Assembly (NCBI GenBank): GCA_015062285.1
Contig: SUUY01000003.1
Coordinates: 62,001-126,000 of the forward strand
Direction: 5' to 3'
Length of the DNA: 64,000 bases
Origin: Alphaproteobacteria bacterium
GTDB taxonomy: Bacteria > Pseudomonadota > Alphaproteobacteria > RF32 > CAG-239
The position numbers were made by a program, and so were the translations under genes. Position 1 is the stretch's first letter, and each line of letters opens with the position of its first letter. The notes beneath the pieces were generated by a model, which was not told the DNA's origin, did not search any database, and saw only the letters and a list, made by a program, of their open reading frames with translations. This document shows positions 52,357-61,164 of the stretch, one piece after another.

Positions 52357-53586
52357 ATGAAAAAAACTCGTTTTCCAAAACGAAAGGCATATTCTCCGCA
52401 ATATATAGAAAAAAAGCCTTTTTTCTCTGAGAAAGAGATTATTTTCAGAAGTGCAGGCCGTGCAAAAGTCCTCACCATATCTTCTCGTCTTCAAGTTATT
52501 TTCTTAATAGTATTTTGTCTTATTAGTGTTTGGAGTTTTTATTCCTATTACTTATATAACAAATCCGGCAAAATTATTAATAACAAAGATCAAGAGTTGG
52601 TCGAAACCAGAGATGCTTATGTTGATCTTATGGGAGACTTTGTTGCTATTCGCAAAAACATAGATGAAGTTTTGGATTCTATCAGTAAGAACAATAAATC
52701 CAACAAAAAATTGGCTGAATACAAGCATCAAGCTATGGTTATGGAAGATAAGATTAAACAAATTACCTCAGAGAAATCATGGGCAGATGATAAAAAAATA
52801 AGTGAAAAAACGAGCATTAACGAGGCCTTGTTACAAAGAGACATTGCAATTTCGGAACGAGATGAATTACGCAAACAATTAGATGATCTCGAAGAAGCTG
52901 TAAAAGAAATTAAAGAGGCTGAGCTTGAAGTTTTTGCACGAGTTGAGTCTATCGCCAAAAAAGAGCTTCAGAAAATTAAAAGTGTTTTCAGCAGCATAAA
53001 CAATCCTATTAAAAAGCAAGGTTTATATTTTAATCCGTTAGCAAATAGCAAAAAACGTAACTCTGCCGGCGGAGTATATGTTCCGGCATCAATTTCCAAA
53101 ATAAAAGAAGAAAAGATTAATAAAAAAATTGCCGATATATATAAAACTGCAGATGATCTAGAATATTATCGCGAAGTGGTAAAATCAGTGCCGATTGGTA
53201 AACCTGTATGGAGTTATTGGCTTTCTTCAAAATTCGGTTATCGTTCTGATCCGTTTAATAAAAGAAAATCCGGACACAAGGGCGTTGACCTGGCAAGTCG
53301 TACAGGTAATAAAATTGTCACAAAAGCAAAAGGAAAGGTTATCAAGGTACAATATTCTAATAAAGGCTATGGTAATAATGTTACTGTAGATCATGGCAAT
53401 GGCTTTGTTACTAAATACGCCCATATGCACAAAATATATGTAAAACAAGGAGAATACCTGAGCATTGATGACACAATAGGAGAGGTGGGCAATACAGGAC
53501 GTTCAACAGGTCCGCATCTTCACTATGAAATATTGTATAAAGGTCGTCCGGTAGATCCGCTTCCCTTTATGCAGGCAAGAATATAA
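52357..53586 (+). CDS. M23-family peptidoglycan endopeptidase, membrane-anchored
   Basis: 409 aa from the ATG at 52357; a TTG two codons earlier is possible. A basic cytoplasmic start is followed by one membrane helix (VIFLIVFCLISVWSFYSYYL), a long coiled coil to about residue 240, and the LytM domain. Zinc ligands are in SGHKGVDLAS and in GPHLHYEILY. FGYRSDPF is the usual domain opening. It probably cuts peptide cross-links or activates amidases in septation or shape control. bactofilin follows 16 bases later, a conserved pairing. Confidence 0.92.
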   Translation: MKKTRFPKRKAYSPQYIEKKPFFSEKEIIFRSAGRAKVLTISSRLQVIFLIVFCLISVWSFYSYYLYNKSGKIINNKDQELVETRDAYVDLMGDFVAIRKNIDEVLDSISKNNKSNKKLAEYKHQAMVMEDKIKQITSEKSWADDKKISEKTSINEALLQRDIAISERDELRKQLDDLEEAVKEIKEAELEVFARVESIAKKELQKIKSVFSSINNPIKKQGLYFNPLANSKKRNSAGGVYVPASISKIKEEKINKKIADIYKTADDLEYYREVVKSVPIGKPVWSYWLSSKFGYRSDPFNKRKSGHKGVDLASRTGNKIVTKAKGKVIKVQYSNKGYGNNVTVDHGNGFVTKYAHMHKIYVKQGEYLSIDDTIGEVGNTGRSTGPHLHYEILYKGRPVDPLPFMQARI

Positions 53587-53602
53587 AACAAACGAGGTAA
53601 AC

Positions 53603-54046
53603 ATGAAAAAATTTAAAAGATTATTGTATGTTAAATTGGCTCGCCGTCTCAGCCGTAGTACAACAGGAGCTCCGGTACCAAGCATTGTTAGTGAAAATAC
53701 TCGCTTAAGAGGAGATATTATAAGCGACGGAATTATTCACGTTGATGGTAATGTTGAAGGCGACATCAGTTGCGAAGAACTCATCATCGGAATTAAAGGA
53801 TCTGTTACCGGTTCTGTTCATGCCGGCAATCTTCAATTATACGGTGTTTTGAATGGTAAAGCCTCAGCCGATAATTTGTTTATTGCTAAATCAGCAAAGC
53901 TTATCGGTGATGCAACCCACAACACTATAGCTATTGAACCTGGAGCATACATTGATGGTCATTGTATGCGTATGGGCTCACCGATTCCGGCAGAACAAGG
54001 GAAACCTGATCTTATGTTGGTAGATAGTAGCAAAAAGACAGTATAA
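53603..54046 (+). CDS. Bactofilin
   Basis: 147 aa. A short basic N-terminal stretch precedes the polymer-forming beta-helix, residues ~25-125, with the typical repeated pattern of Gly and hydrophobic residues (IISDGIIHVDGNVEGDISCE, IGIKGSVTGSVHAGNLQLYG). Bactofilins form cytoskeletal filaments at the membrane and recruit M23 peptidases in curved and stalked bacteria; the adjacent M23 gene fits that partnership. A strong terminator follows. Confidence 0.95.
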   Translation: MKKFKRLLYVKLARRLSRSTTGAPVPSIVSENTRLRGDIISDGIIHVDGNVEGDISCEELIIGIKGSVTGSVHAGNLQLYGVLNGKASADNLFIAKSAKLIGDATHNTIAIEPGAYIDGHCMRMGSPIPAEQGKPDLMLVDSSKKTV

Positions 54047-54084
54047 ACAAAGCCCCAACCGAAATTAAAGTTGGGGCTTTGTTT
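54046..54084 (+). terminator. Terminator after bactofilin gene
   Basis: AACAAAGCCCCAAC (54046-54059) pairs with GTTGGGGCTTTGTT (54070-54083). Confidence 0.88.
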
Positions 54085-54098
54085 AACATACAAATATT

Positions 54099-54116
54099 TT
54101 GGCATAAAATTTGCAT
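54099..54116 (+). promoter_or_regulatory. Sigma-54 promoter of the hook gene
   Basis: TTGGCAT-N4-TTTGCAT, with GG at 54101-54102 and GC at 54113-54114, exactly the -24/-12 spacing of sigma-54. The gene start is 43 bases after the GC. Sigma-54 drives hook genes in Caulobacter. Confidence 0.7.
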
Positions 54117-54156
54117 GTAAAAGATAAAGCTTAATTTGTTTTAAGAGAGGTTTATC

Positions 54157-55362
54157 ATGGCACTTGGTTCGTTTTTTGCTTCATCTAGCGGCCTTGACGC
54201 TCAAAGTCATGCTTTGGGTCAGGTATCAACAAACATTGCAAATGTCAGAACGGTCGGATATCGCACAAATGAAACAATGTTTTATACATTATTAGGTGCT
54301 CAACCCGTTGTTAAAAGCGGAGAAAATTACTCTTCTCGTGTTGATGTAAACGGAGTGGGGTGTTATGACCGCACGAACATTTTAAACACCGGAGAAATTA
54401 CCGCAACAGGCAATAATTATGATATTGCAATATCAGGCGTAAGCAATGCATTTTTTGAAGTAAAAAATTCTTTTAACGATGTTTTTTACACTCGTGCCGG
54501 TGATTTTTCAACCCAAACCGAAAATGGTGTAACGTATTTGGTAAACAGCAGCGGTTTTAGGGTGCAGGGCTTTCCATCATTAGAAGGCAAAGATGAATAT
54601 GGAGTTGCTGCTGAAGATATAGTTATTAAATACCCTGAAACTGTTCCTCCCATACCAACCACCAAAATGACCGTAACTGCAAATGTTCCGGCAACCGGAG
54701 CCGATACAAGCACCTATACCATGACGGTATATTCTAAAAATCATGATGGAAGAAATATATATATGGTGTTTAACAAAGTAGAGGGTCTGGCAAACACTTG
54801 GGATATTTCTTTTGATATTCAAGACGGTACAGTTACATCTGCACAAAAAAGAGTAATGTTTGACACCAATGGAGATTTAAAAACTCCAAAAGTTATAGAT
54901 CTTAGCATAAATTGGGACAATGGTGATGCCGGCAATATCAGTTTAGATCTTTCAAATATGACCCAACTTGCAGGAGACACAGGAATCACATATGTTGAGC
55001 AAAACGGAGCCGCCGGAGGTTTGTTTAAGGATAGTTTTATAGACAACAATGGCGTTGTTAAAGCTTCATACAGCAATGGAGACATATATAACTTTGCAAA
55101 ATTAGCCTTAACAGGATTTACTTCACCGGAGAATTTAATTCCGATTAACGGAACATTGTTTGAAGCCAATGCCGAAACAGGTGAAACTACATACGTAAAT
55201 ACCGATGGAGTGTTTGAAGCTCAATCTTTAGAACAATCAACCGTTAACATTGAAAAAGAATTTTCTAATATGATTATAATCCAACGAGCATATAGTCTCA
55301 ATACTCAAAGCTTTACAACCAATAACGAGATGCTGGAGCTTCTTATAGACTTAAAAAGCTAA
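54157..55362 (+). CDS. flgE: Flagellar hook protein FlgE-type
   Basis: 401 aa. The rod/hook N-terminal motif SSGLDAQSHALGQVSTNIAN leads to VRTVGY; the C-terminal motif is FSNMIIIQRAYSLNTQSFTT followed by NEMLELLIDL. The middle (~130-330) is the surface-exposed hook domain. FlgE is the likeliest member, although FlgF/FlgG share the terminal motifs; length favours FlgE. GAGAGG precedes the ATG. No other flagellar gene is in the window, and the gene is flanked by terminators, so it is transcribed alone. Confidence 0.88.
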   Translation: MALGSFFASSSGLDAQSHALGQVSTNIANVRTVGYRTNETMFYTLLGAQPVVKSGENYSSRVDVNGVGCYDRTNILNTGEITATGNNYDIAISGVSNAFFEVKNSFNDVFYTRAGDFSTQTENGVTYLVNSSGFRVQGFPSLEGKDEYGVAAEDIVIKYPETVPPIPTTKMTVTANVPATGADTSTYTMTVYSKNHDGRNIYMVFNKVEGLANTWDISFDIQDGTVTSAQKRVMFDTNGDLKTPKVIDLSINWDNGDAGNISLDLSNMTQLAGDTGITYVEQNGAAGGLFKDSFIDNNGVVKASYSNGDIYNFAKLALTGFTSPENLIPINGTLFEANAETGETTYVNTDGVFEAQSLEQSTVNIEKEFSNMIIIQRAYSLNTQSFTTNNEMLELLIDLKS

Positions 55363-55387
55363 AGTAGGGGGAAAGTTTTGCCTATAA

Positions 55388-55419
55388 AAAAATAGCTCTC
55401 TGTATGAGAGCTATTTTTG
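55388..55419. terminator. Bidirectional terminator
   Basis: AAAAATAGCTCTC (55388-55400) pairs with GAGAGCTATTTTT (55406-55418), between flgE and a convergent gene. Confidence 0.88.
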
Positions 55420-55440
55420 TTTACCGAAAACTCTTGAAAA

Positions 55441-55737
55441 TTATTTGGATTTTTTCAAAGAAGATTTTTTTGAAGATAAAGATTTTGTAGATTTAGATTT
55501 TAAGGCAACCGGCTTCAAAATAGATGCTTTTAAGCTGGCAGCTTTGGTAGCTGTTTTTTTTGCAGCAATAGTTTTTGCAGAAGCCAATTTCTTGCTGGCA
55601 TTTTTCAAAGCAGACATAGCGCTAAGTTGGTTGATGGCTGCAGCCCAATCTTGTTCGTGAGTATTAGCTGGGCAACCGTTGTTTTTCCAGATGAAATAAG
55701 CAGCATTACGAATGTCGTTATCAGTATATTTAATCAT
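55441..55737 (-). CDS. DUF2934-like protein with histone-H1-like Lys/Ala tail
   Basis: 98 aa from the ATG at 55737, which has GGAG upstream. Residues 1-40 (DNDIRNAAYFIWKNNGCP, then HEQDWAAAINQL) match the pattern of DUF2934, a short helical module. The remaining ~55 residues are nearly all Lys, Ala, Ser and Leu in short repeats, like bacterial histone-H1 analogues. DNA or RNA binding via the tail is inferred. Function unknown. Confidence 0.7.
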   Translation of the reverse strand: MIKYTDNDIRNAAYFIWKNNGCPANTHEQDWAAAINQLSAMSALKNASKKLASAKTIAAKKTATKAASLKASILKPVALKSKSTKSLSSKKSSLKKSK

Positions 55738-55976
55738 TTTTATAATCTCCAAATATATAAACCTTTATTAATCGTCAACACCCTACAATTTAAAGCTTAA
55801 GAAAAAGTTTAAATAAGTGGAAAAACACGATAATTTTTTGTGGGCTTATTTAATGTTGTTTTTTTGTCTAAATAGGTCAATTATTTGTTTACATTATATT
55901 AAATATGTGATAATATAATGACATATAATAAATATACCCAATGTTTGACTTTGTGCCATTTATAGGAGGAAATAAC

Positions 55977-56822
55977 ATGAACCGAGAAGAAATATTGCAA
56001 TATACCTCAGAAAATATAGAGAAAGATAGAGGGGGAAAACCTACCGTTAATACCAAAACGCTTTCTGATGGCTCTACAGTGCTTGACTATGTATCAAAAG
56101 AAGAAAATGGTGCTTCGCTTATTGGTCGAGATATTATATTAATTGAGGGAGATGAGTATACAAAATTTTCTACATATCCTACATCATACGAAATAAGCGG
56201 AAATGCCTGTAGATTGAATGTTTATAGAGGCAAAGTAGGAGAGGAAGAGCCGTCTAAGATGGATAAGTTTATTATGGTTTCGGAAAAAGTTGAAAATGAA
56301 GTATTGGCGATGATTAATGCCCTTAGAACTAGTAGTCCTGAACTGGCAGCACAACTTATGAAATGTGCGGGTTATGGGGAAATCACCAATAAAGAAAGTG
56401 AAAAAATAATCGATGATATAAAAGAAAAAAGGGGGGGAGAACCAATTGTAATAGAAGAAACTCTCAATGATGGCACTATAATACTCGATTGCAATTCAAC
56501 AGAGAAAGGCAAAGCTTCTCGTATTGGTAGAGATATTGTTTTGATTAATGGAAGTGAATACACAAAATTTTCTACATATCCTACGAGAGAAGGAGAACAG
56601 TGTTGGTTGGAAGTAGAAAAAGGCGAAGTAGGAAAAGAAGAGGCAATTACAAAAGAAACCCAAAAGTTTGTTATGACTAAGGCTAATGGTGATGCAGAAA
56701 TACAGTCTATGGTCAAGTGCTTGGAAGAAAGACCGGAATTGGTAGGGCAGCTTAAAAAGGTACAATCTAATACAGGTCCAATGAACTTAAATATGGCTTC
56801 AAAAAGTTTTCAAGTAAGGTAA
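55977..56822 (+). CDS. Protein with two tandem copies of an unrecognised ~125-aa domain
   Basis: 281 aa from the ATG at 55977, behind AGGAGG. The two halves align clearly: RGGKPTVNTKTLSDGSTVLD with RGGEPIVIEETLNDGTIILD, then IGRDIILIEGDEYTKFSTYP with IGRDIVLINGSEYTKFSTYP, then GKVGEEE with GEVGKEE. No signal peptide, no membrane helix. The domain is mixed alpha/beta and not one I know. The next gene starts 32 bases later and is probably co-transcribed. Likely accessory; an effector or an interaction protein are both possible. Confidence 0.75.
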   Translation: MNREEILQYTSENIEKDRGGKPTVNTKTLSDGSTVLDYVSKEENGASLIGRDIILIEGDEYTKFSTYPTSYEISGNACRLNVYRGKVGEEEPSKMDKFIMVSEKVENEVLAMINALRTSSPELAAQLMKCAGYGEITNKESEKIIDDIKEKRGGEPIVIEETLNDGTIILDCNSTEKGKASRIGRDIVLINGSEYTKFSTYPTREGEQCWLEVEKGEVGKEEAITKETQKFVMTKANGDAEIQSMVKCLEERPELVGQLKKVQSNTGPMNLNMASKSFQVR

Positions 56823-56854
56823 GTGCACTAAAATAATTTTTAAGGGGAACACAA

Positions 56855-58201
56855 ATGTGGAATAGTGACGACGAAATAGCAGCGATGTTGGTTCATATTG
56901 CACGGGATGATACTGGTATACAGTGGGAAGAGTTGTACCAAAAAAACGAGCAAGAACTTTTAGAAGCAGGCTTAATAAAAGGAAAAAATGGAACCTTTCT
57001 AATTCCGACAATATACAATGAACATATTCCGGAGGGAATGGTTCTAACCTCAAGAAATGGTAAAGATAAGATTCGCTATATTAAATGGCATGAAAATGCG
57101 GAAGATATGTATTATGGTGGTCGTCAGTACGGAATAAATATATCAGATCCGGATTGCGACAAATTAACAATAGAGGAACCCAAATCATTTGAAGAATATT
57201 TTAAAACTATGGATTTAAGCCGACTACTGAGAGACGAGCGGGAATGTGTGGAATCTCTTATTGAAAATGATGTTTTGCTTACAACAGCAAAGCAACTATT
57301 TGAAAGATTAAAGGTATATAAAAAAATTAAAAGTGAAGAATTATTTGACGAAACTAGGACAATTTTCGATATTGAAGATTTTAGTCGCGCTAAACTTATA
57401 AGGGAAGGCAAACGTGCATATTCTGTAGATGAAGGTATATATGCAAGAAAAGACGGTTCAGACAAATTTAGATTTGGGAATTGGGATGATTTGTTTGATA
57501 TGGTAAAAGAAGCGGAAAAGGTTAATGGGGATATAAGTGCTGTTTTTGCGGGTGCGAAAATGTATGCTGGATATCTTGGGGATATTACAGAAAAACATAA
57601 AGCAGAAGAAAAATATCAATTATATCAAACTTATAAACAGTTTAAAAAGGAAGCTCCTGATTTATGTGCTCTTTTAGAAAGGAGAGGCGCAGGAAACAAA
57701 GGATTGATTTATTGTAATCGTGAGGATAAATATAATACCTTCGTCACTTTAGTTAAATATCCTGAAGTGGTTAAAACATTATTGCATGCAAAAGATAACG
57801 ATGGAAGCCCACTGTTTGATCCTTTTGATATTGTACGTATTTGTGCCCATAAGAAAGAATCCATAAAATATCATCAGGACAAAATCAAAAAAGTATTAAG
57901 CAATCCTGAAGAAATTGATCGAATTGTTAATTGTGAAGATAGAGGAATAGAATTATGGCAATGCATAAAATCTCCGTTACAATCAGCTAAAGAGCAAAAT
58001 CCGCAAACAGCAGAAGATAAAAGCCAAGTAATTTCTGAAGGAGAAGATACAGCAAAAACAAATCCTGTCAAAGCTAGAATAAAAAAAATAATGAGCAAAA
58101 TACGAGGAGAAAAAACGCCACCTAAAAACAACGAGCCTGACAAATCTTCTAATGTTTTAGAACATATAATAAATAAAATTAAGGACAGGCGGAAACATTA
58201 A
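56855..58201 (+). CDS. Uncharacterised 448-aa protein
   Basis: AAGGGG precedes the ATG. A large soluble protein, rich in Lys, Glu and Tyr. The first 75 residues form an alpha/beta region (IQWEELYQKNEQELLEAGLI). Helices follow, including KLIREGKRAYSVDEGIYARK, then GNWDDLFDMVKEAEK. The last ~70 residues are disordered and basic (KARIKKIMSKIRGEKTPPKN). It shares an operon with the duplicated-domain protein but no clear sequence with it. Not recognised; accessory. Confidence 0.7.
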   Translation: MWNSDDEIAAMLVHIARDDTGIQWEELYQKNEQELLEAGLIKGKNGTFLIPTIYNEHIPEGMVLTSRNGKDKIRYIKWHENAEDMYYGGRQYGINISDPDCDKLTIEEPKSFEEYFKTMDLSRLLRDERECVESLIENDVLLTTAKQLFERLKVYKKIKSEELFDETRTIFDIEDFSRAKLIREGKRAYSVDEGIYARKDGSDKFRFGNWDDLFDMVKEAEKVNGDISAVFAGAKMYAGYLGDITEKHKAEEKYQLYQTYKQFKKEAPDLCALLERRGAGNKGLIYCNREDKYNTFVTLVKYPEVVKTLLHAKDNDGSPLFDPFDIVRICAHKKESIKYHQDKIKKVLSNPEEIDRIVNCEDRGIELWQCIKSPLQSAKEQNPQTAEDKSQVISEGEDTAKTNPVKARIKKIMSKIRGEKTPPKNNEPDKSSNVLEHIINKIKDRRKH

Positions 58202-58236
58202 TCAAAACTCTAATAAATCGGCCACCGTAAGGGACG

Positions 58237-58271
58237 AGGCAATAAAAAGCCAAAAGTAATTGGCTTTTTAT
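58237..58271. terminator. Hairpin terminator
   Basis: AAAAAGCCAA pairs with TTGGCTTTTT around a short loop, after the 448-aa gene; works on both strands. Confidence 0.8.
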
Positions 58272-58395
58272 AACGCAGATTACTCTATTGTTAGCTTGTG
58301 AGTGAATGAAAATGAAACGATACAAGCGTTACAAGAGAGGTGACCGCAGCGAGTTAGAGAGCGATAGCGAACTTATGAGCAAGAGGCCTTTTTAT

Positions 58396-58537
58396 TGGTA
58401 CGCGCGCTTCGGTTACTCGTCGCTAATGCTAGAGTTGCCTCTGCGCAACTGCCCTTCGGTCATCGACGATACTTCCGTCTCGTCTGTTGCTTGTAGTCGA
58501 ACTCCTCTCTCCGGAGTTCTCACCAGCTCTTGTAACC
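58396..58537 (-). repeat. tRNA-3'-end-derived repeat unit, Lys type
   Basis: About 142 bp. On the tRNA strand it ends GCGCGCGTACCA, the 3' end of the neighbouring tRNA-Lys. Outer helix GGTTAC/GTAACC, second helix GAACTCC/GGAGTTC matching the Lys T-stem, third GACGA/TCGTC with loop GACGGAAGTA, fourth GTTGC/GCAAC. Shares TTCGACTACAAGC and CAGACGAGA with the Arg and Pro units, but its stems differ. An additional palindrome-rich stretch (58336-58390) follows. Confidence 0.8.
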
Positions 58538-58577
58538 AATAATAAAAAACCTCCTACAAGAGGAGGTCTTTTATTAT
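58537..58577 (-). terminator. Terminator of tRNA-Lys
   Basis: ACCTCCT (58549-58555) pairs with AGGAGGT (58561-58567), extended by AATAATAAAA/TTTTATTATT; six T on the minus strand. Confidence 0.85.
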
Positions 58578-58653
58578 TGGTACGCGCGCGGAGGTTCGAA
58601 CTCCGGACCCACTGATTAAGAGTCAGTTGCTCTACCAACTGAGCTACGCACGC
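58578..58653 (-). tRNA. tRNA-Lys (anticodon CTT)
   Basis: 76 nt with encoded CCA. Acceptor GCGTGCG/CGCGCGT with two G-U pairs, D-stem GCTC/GAGC, anticodon stem ACTGA/TCAGT with loop CTCTTAA, T-arm CGGAG-TTCGAAC-CTCCG. Confidence 0.96.
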
Positions 58654-58786
58654 ATCGTTCATGACAGAGGCGAATATAGACTCTATTTTTTTTATTTGCA
58701 ATAGTTTTTTTTATAAAAATAAACTTGCCAAAGATAATATTTAAGATAAAATCCATATTACAAATTATTACAAGGAGAATAATCAT

Positions 58787-59560
58787 ATGAAAAAACGTAT
58801 TTTAATCGGATTTTTGCTTGTTGTTTTAGTCGCATTGGCTGGAGTTTGGTTCTATCTGGAAACAATAGTTACCAAATCAGTCAATAAATTTGGTTCTGAA
58901 ATTACCGGAACTGAAGTGAAACTCGGAGGATTTAAGCTATCTCCGTTTGCAGGAGAAGTATCTGTTTCTGATTTGACGGTTGCAAATCCTGAAAACTACA
59001 AAACACCATATCTCTTATCTTTGGGCGGTGTTTTTATAAAAATCGATATGAAAAGTATTTTTACCGACACAATTATAGTCAAAGATATCAGCGTTACCAA
59101 ACCGGTTATCACATATGAGATGATTTCTCTAACTCAAAATAATATTAAACAACTTCAAACAAATATTTCTAAAAATACGGCTTCTGTTCCGCAAGAAAAA
59201 GTATCAGAATCTAAGTCTGAGAAAACATCAGAAAAATCATCTAAAAGAGTAGTTATCGAGAAAGTTACCGTTGCCGAAGGTGAATTAAAAGCCGTAACAT
59301 CAGTACCAGGAGATAAAGGATTAATTGACGTTAAATTGCCGGAAATTGTTTTAACCAACATTGGCGGAAGCAGCAAGAAAGAAAGCACCAATATTGTTTT
59401 ATCAATCACCAAAATCCTGAATAAAATATTAGCAACTGCATCACAAACAGTTGTTAAAAGTGGATTAAACGATTTGAAAAATGTTGCTGAAAATAATTTG
59501 AATAATGTTGTTGGTGGCGTTAAAGACAAAATAAAAAGTATTGGGATATTTGGCAAATAA
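58787..59560 (+). CDS. AsmA-like / DUF748-type membrane-anchored protein
   Basis: 257 aa. One N-terminal helix (ILIGFLLVVLVALAGVWFYL) is followed by the AsmA-family opening: VNKFGSEITGTEVKLGGFKL, FAGEVSVSDLTVANPENYKT and IKIDMKSIFTDTIIVKDISV. A Ser/Lys linker lies at ~130-150, then a second beta region (VEKVTVAEGELKAV-like). It is far shorter than AsmA proper, closer to small DUF748 proteins. Probably periplasmic and tied to envelope lipid homeostasis; inferred. AAGGAG precedes the ATG. Confidence 0.8.
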   Translation: MKKRILIGFLLVVLVALAGVWFYLETIVTKSVNKFGSEITGTEVKLGGFKLSPFAGEVSVSDLTVANPENYKTPYLLSLGGVFIKIDMKSIFTDTIIVKDISVTKPVITYEMISLTQNNIKQLQTNISKNTASVPQEKVSESKSEKTSEKSSKRVVIEKVTVAEGELKAVTSVPGDKGLIDVKLPEIVLTNIGGSSKKESTNIVLSITKILNKILATASQTVVKSGLNDLKNVAENNLNNVVGGVKDKIKSIGIFGK

Positions 59561-59562
59561 CA

Positions 59563-59596
59563 AATAAAAGCCTTTCTTTTGAAAGGCTTTTATTTT
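59563..59596. terminator. Bidirectional terminator
   Basis: AATAAAAGCCTTTC (59563-59576) pairs with GAAAGGCTTTTATT (59581-59594); it overlaps the dsbD stop. Confidence 0.85.
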
Positions 59597-61164
59597 ATCC
59601 GATCGTTAATAATCTTTATGGTTAAAATAGATGGGAGTATTTCAAATTTTTCATCTTCTCCGTTATAATACACATACAATGGCACAGAACTTCTTTGATA
59701 ATATTCTAATGCTTTTGCAATTTCAGGATCATTATTAGTCCAATCAGCAACAAATAAATTTATTTCTTTTTGCTGAGCTAATTTCTCAAATTCTCTAGAT
59801 TGTAGAGTTGTTTTTTTGTTAATAACACAAGTAAGACACCATTTTGCAGTAAAATCTATAAACACCGGTTTTTTCATTTTTACAAGTTGATCAATTTTTT
59901 GAGCATCATAATCTTGCCACATCAAGTTTGTTTGCTTTTGCGGAACGAGTTGGCCATACAAAACCCACAGCAACCATAATGCAGTCAAAAATATCGGAAC
60001 TGAAAGAAGTTTCTTAAATATATTCATCCATTTTCCTGATTTGGGCATAACCTTTCGGATAGCCTGTGGAAACAACTCGATTAAACTAAAGGGCAGGGCA
60101 TATCCTGCTCCCAAAGCAACAAATACTGCAAAATATATATTTGTGCTTGCTCCAAGAGCATATCCGATAGCAACTCCCATAAGCGGAGCTGTACAAGAAG
60201 ATGCAATCAATACTGCTAATAATCCGCTAAGAAAAGATGCCAGTATATAATTTTTGTTTTTGGTATATTTTTCTACAAAGGAAAAATCCACTCCAAACAC
60301 ATCTAACAACATTAACCCGATTATAATAAACAAGAGTGCCATAAATCCGACAAACCAAGGTGATTGGAGTTGAAATCCCCAACCAACCGTTTGACCGATA
60401 TGTTTTAATATCCATAAAATTATTGCCAAAACAACAAATGATAAGACGACACCGAAAAAATAAGAAATTGCTTTAAACAGTTGTTGTTTTTTATTTGTTT
60501 TATTATTTAGCAAATTAACAATTTTTATTGCCAAAATCGGAAACACACAAGGCATTATATTCATGATTATTCCGCCCAAAAACGCCATCAACAATAAATA
60601 TGCAACATTAATTTTGTTTTCTTTGGGATCAAAAGCTCTTTGAGCTTTGGCAAAAATATTTTTCCAACCTTCTGTTTCAAGTTGCTCAAGCTCTGTATTT
60701 TCTAGTGAAAAAATAAAGTTTGCGTGCTCAGGATAACATTCACCTTTACAAGCAAGCCATTTTATATTTACCTCAAGATCATAACGATTTTCATTATTTT
60801 TATTTGGAACTAATGCTGTTTGATAATAAGCCTTGTCGGAAAATCCTCGCTGAACAAATCCTTCGTTTTCAAATTCTTTGTCAGGACTCCAATATCCCTC
60901 CAATACTTTGTATTTGGAATTTTCTTTCCATGATATTGTTGTCGGCATTCCGATTTCGCTAGGGTTTTCACTAAAAATATGCCAACCGTCAGCAATATCA
61001 AATTCCAATATAACGCCAAGAGTCTGCTGAGAATTAAGGGCATCAAATTGGGTATGTAAATTAACTTTTACATGCTTTGTTTCTTGAACATAGGTTTTAG
61101 CTTGCAATGTAGAAACATTAAATATAACTAAAGCTAATACAATGTTCAGAGCCCATTTGAACAT
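59590..61164 (-). CDS. dsbD: Thiol:disulfide interchange protein DsbD/ScsB type
   Basis: 524 aa. Passes electrons from cytoplasmic thioredoxin to periplasmic thiol proteins. A signal peptide (1-22) leads to the periplasmic DsbD-N domain with Cys139/Cys143 (ACKGECYPE). Eight membrane helices carry the transporter Cys206 (NIMPCVFPIL) and Cys324 (ASSCTAPLMG). The C-terminal thioredoxin domain has Cys443/Cys446 (AKWCLTCVINK). All redox pairs are present. The ATG directly follows the stop of the CDP-alcohol transferase gene. Confidence 0.94.
   Translation of the reverse strand: MFKWALNIVLALVIFNVSTLQAKTYVQETKHVKVNLHTQFDALNSQQTLGVILEFDIADGWHIFSENPSEIGMPTTISWKENSKYKVLEGYWSPDKEFENEGFVQRGFSDKAYYQTALVPNKNNENRYDLEVNIKWLACKGECYPEHANFIFSLENTELEQLETEGWKNIFAKAQRAFDPKENKINVAYLLLMAFLGGIIMNIMPCVFPILAIKIVNLLNNKTNKKQQLFKAISYFFGVVLSFVVLAIILWILKHIGQTVGWGFQLQSPWFVGFMALLFIIIGLMLLDVFGVDFSFVEKYTKNKNYILASFLSGLLAVLIASSCTAPLMGVAIGYALGASTNIYFAVFVALGAGYALPFSLIELFPQAIRKVMPKSGKWMNIFKKLLSVPIFLTALWLLWVLYGQLVPQKQTNLMWQDYDAQKIDQLVKMKKPVFIDFTAKWCLTCVINKKTTLQSREFEKLAQQKEINLFVADWTNNDPEIAKALEYYQRSSVPLYVYYNGEDEKFEILPSILTIKIINDRIK

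Noticed and set aside
58306-58701. Open frames overlapping tRNA-Lys and its repeat unit on both strands
   Set aside because: They are translations of tRNA and repeat sequence (for example VAQLVEQLTLNQW from a tRNA), without ribosome sites.
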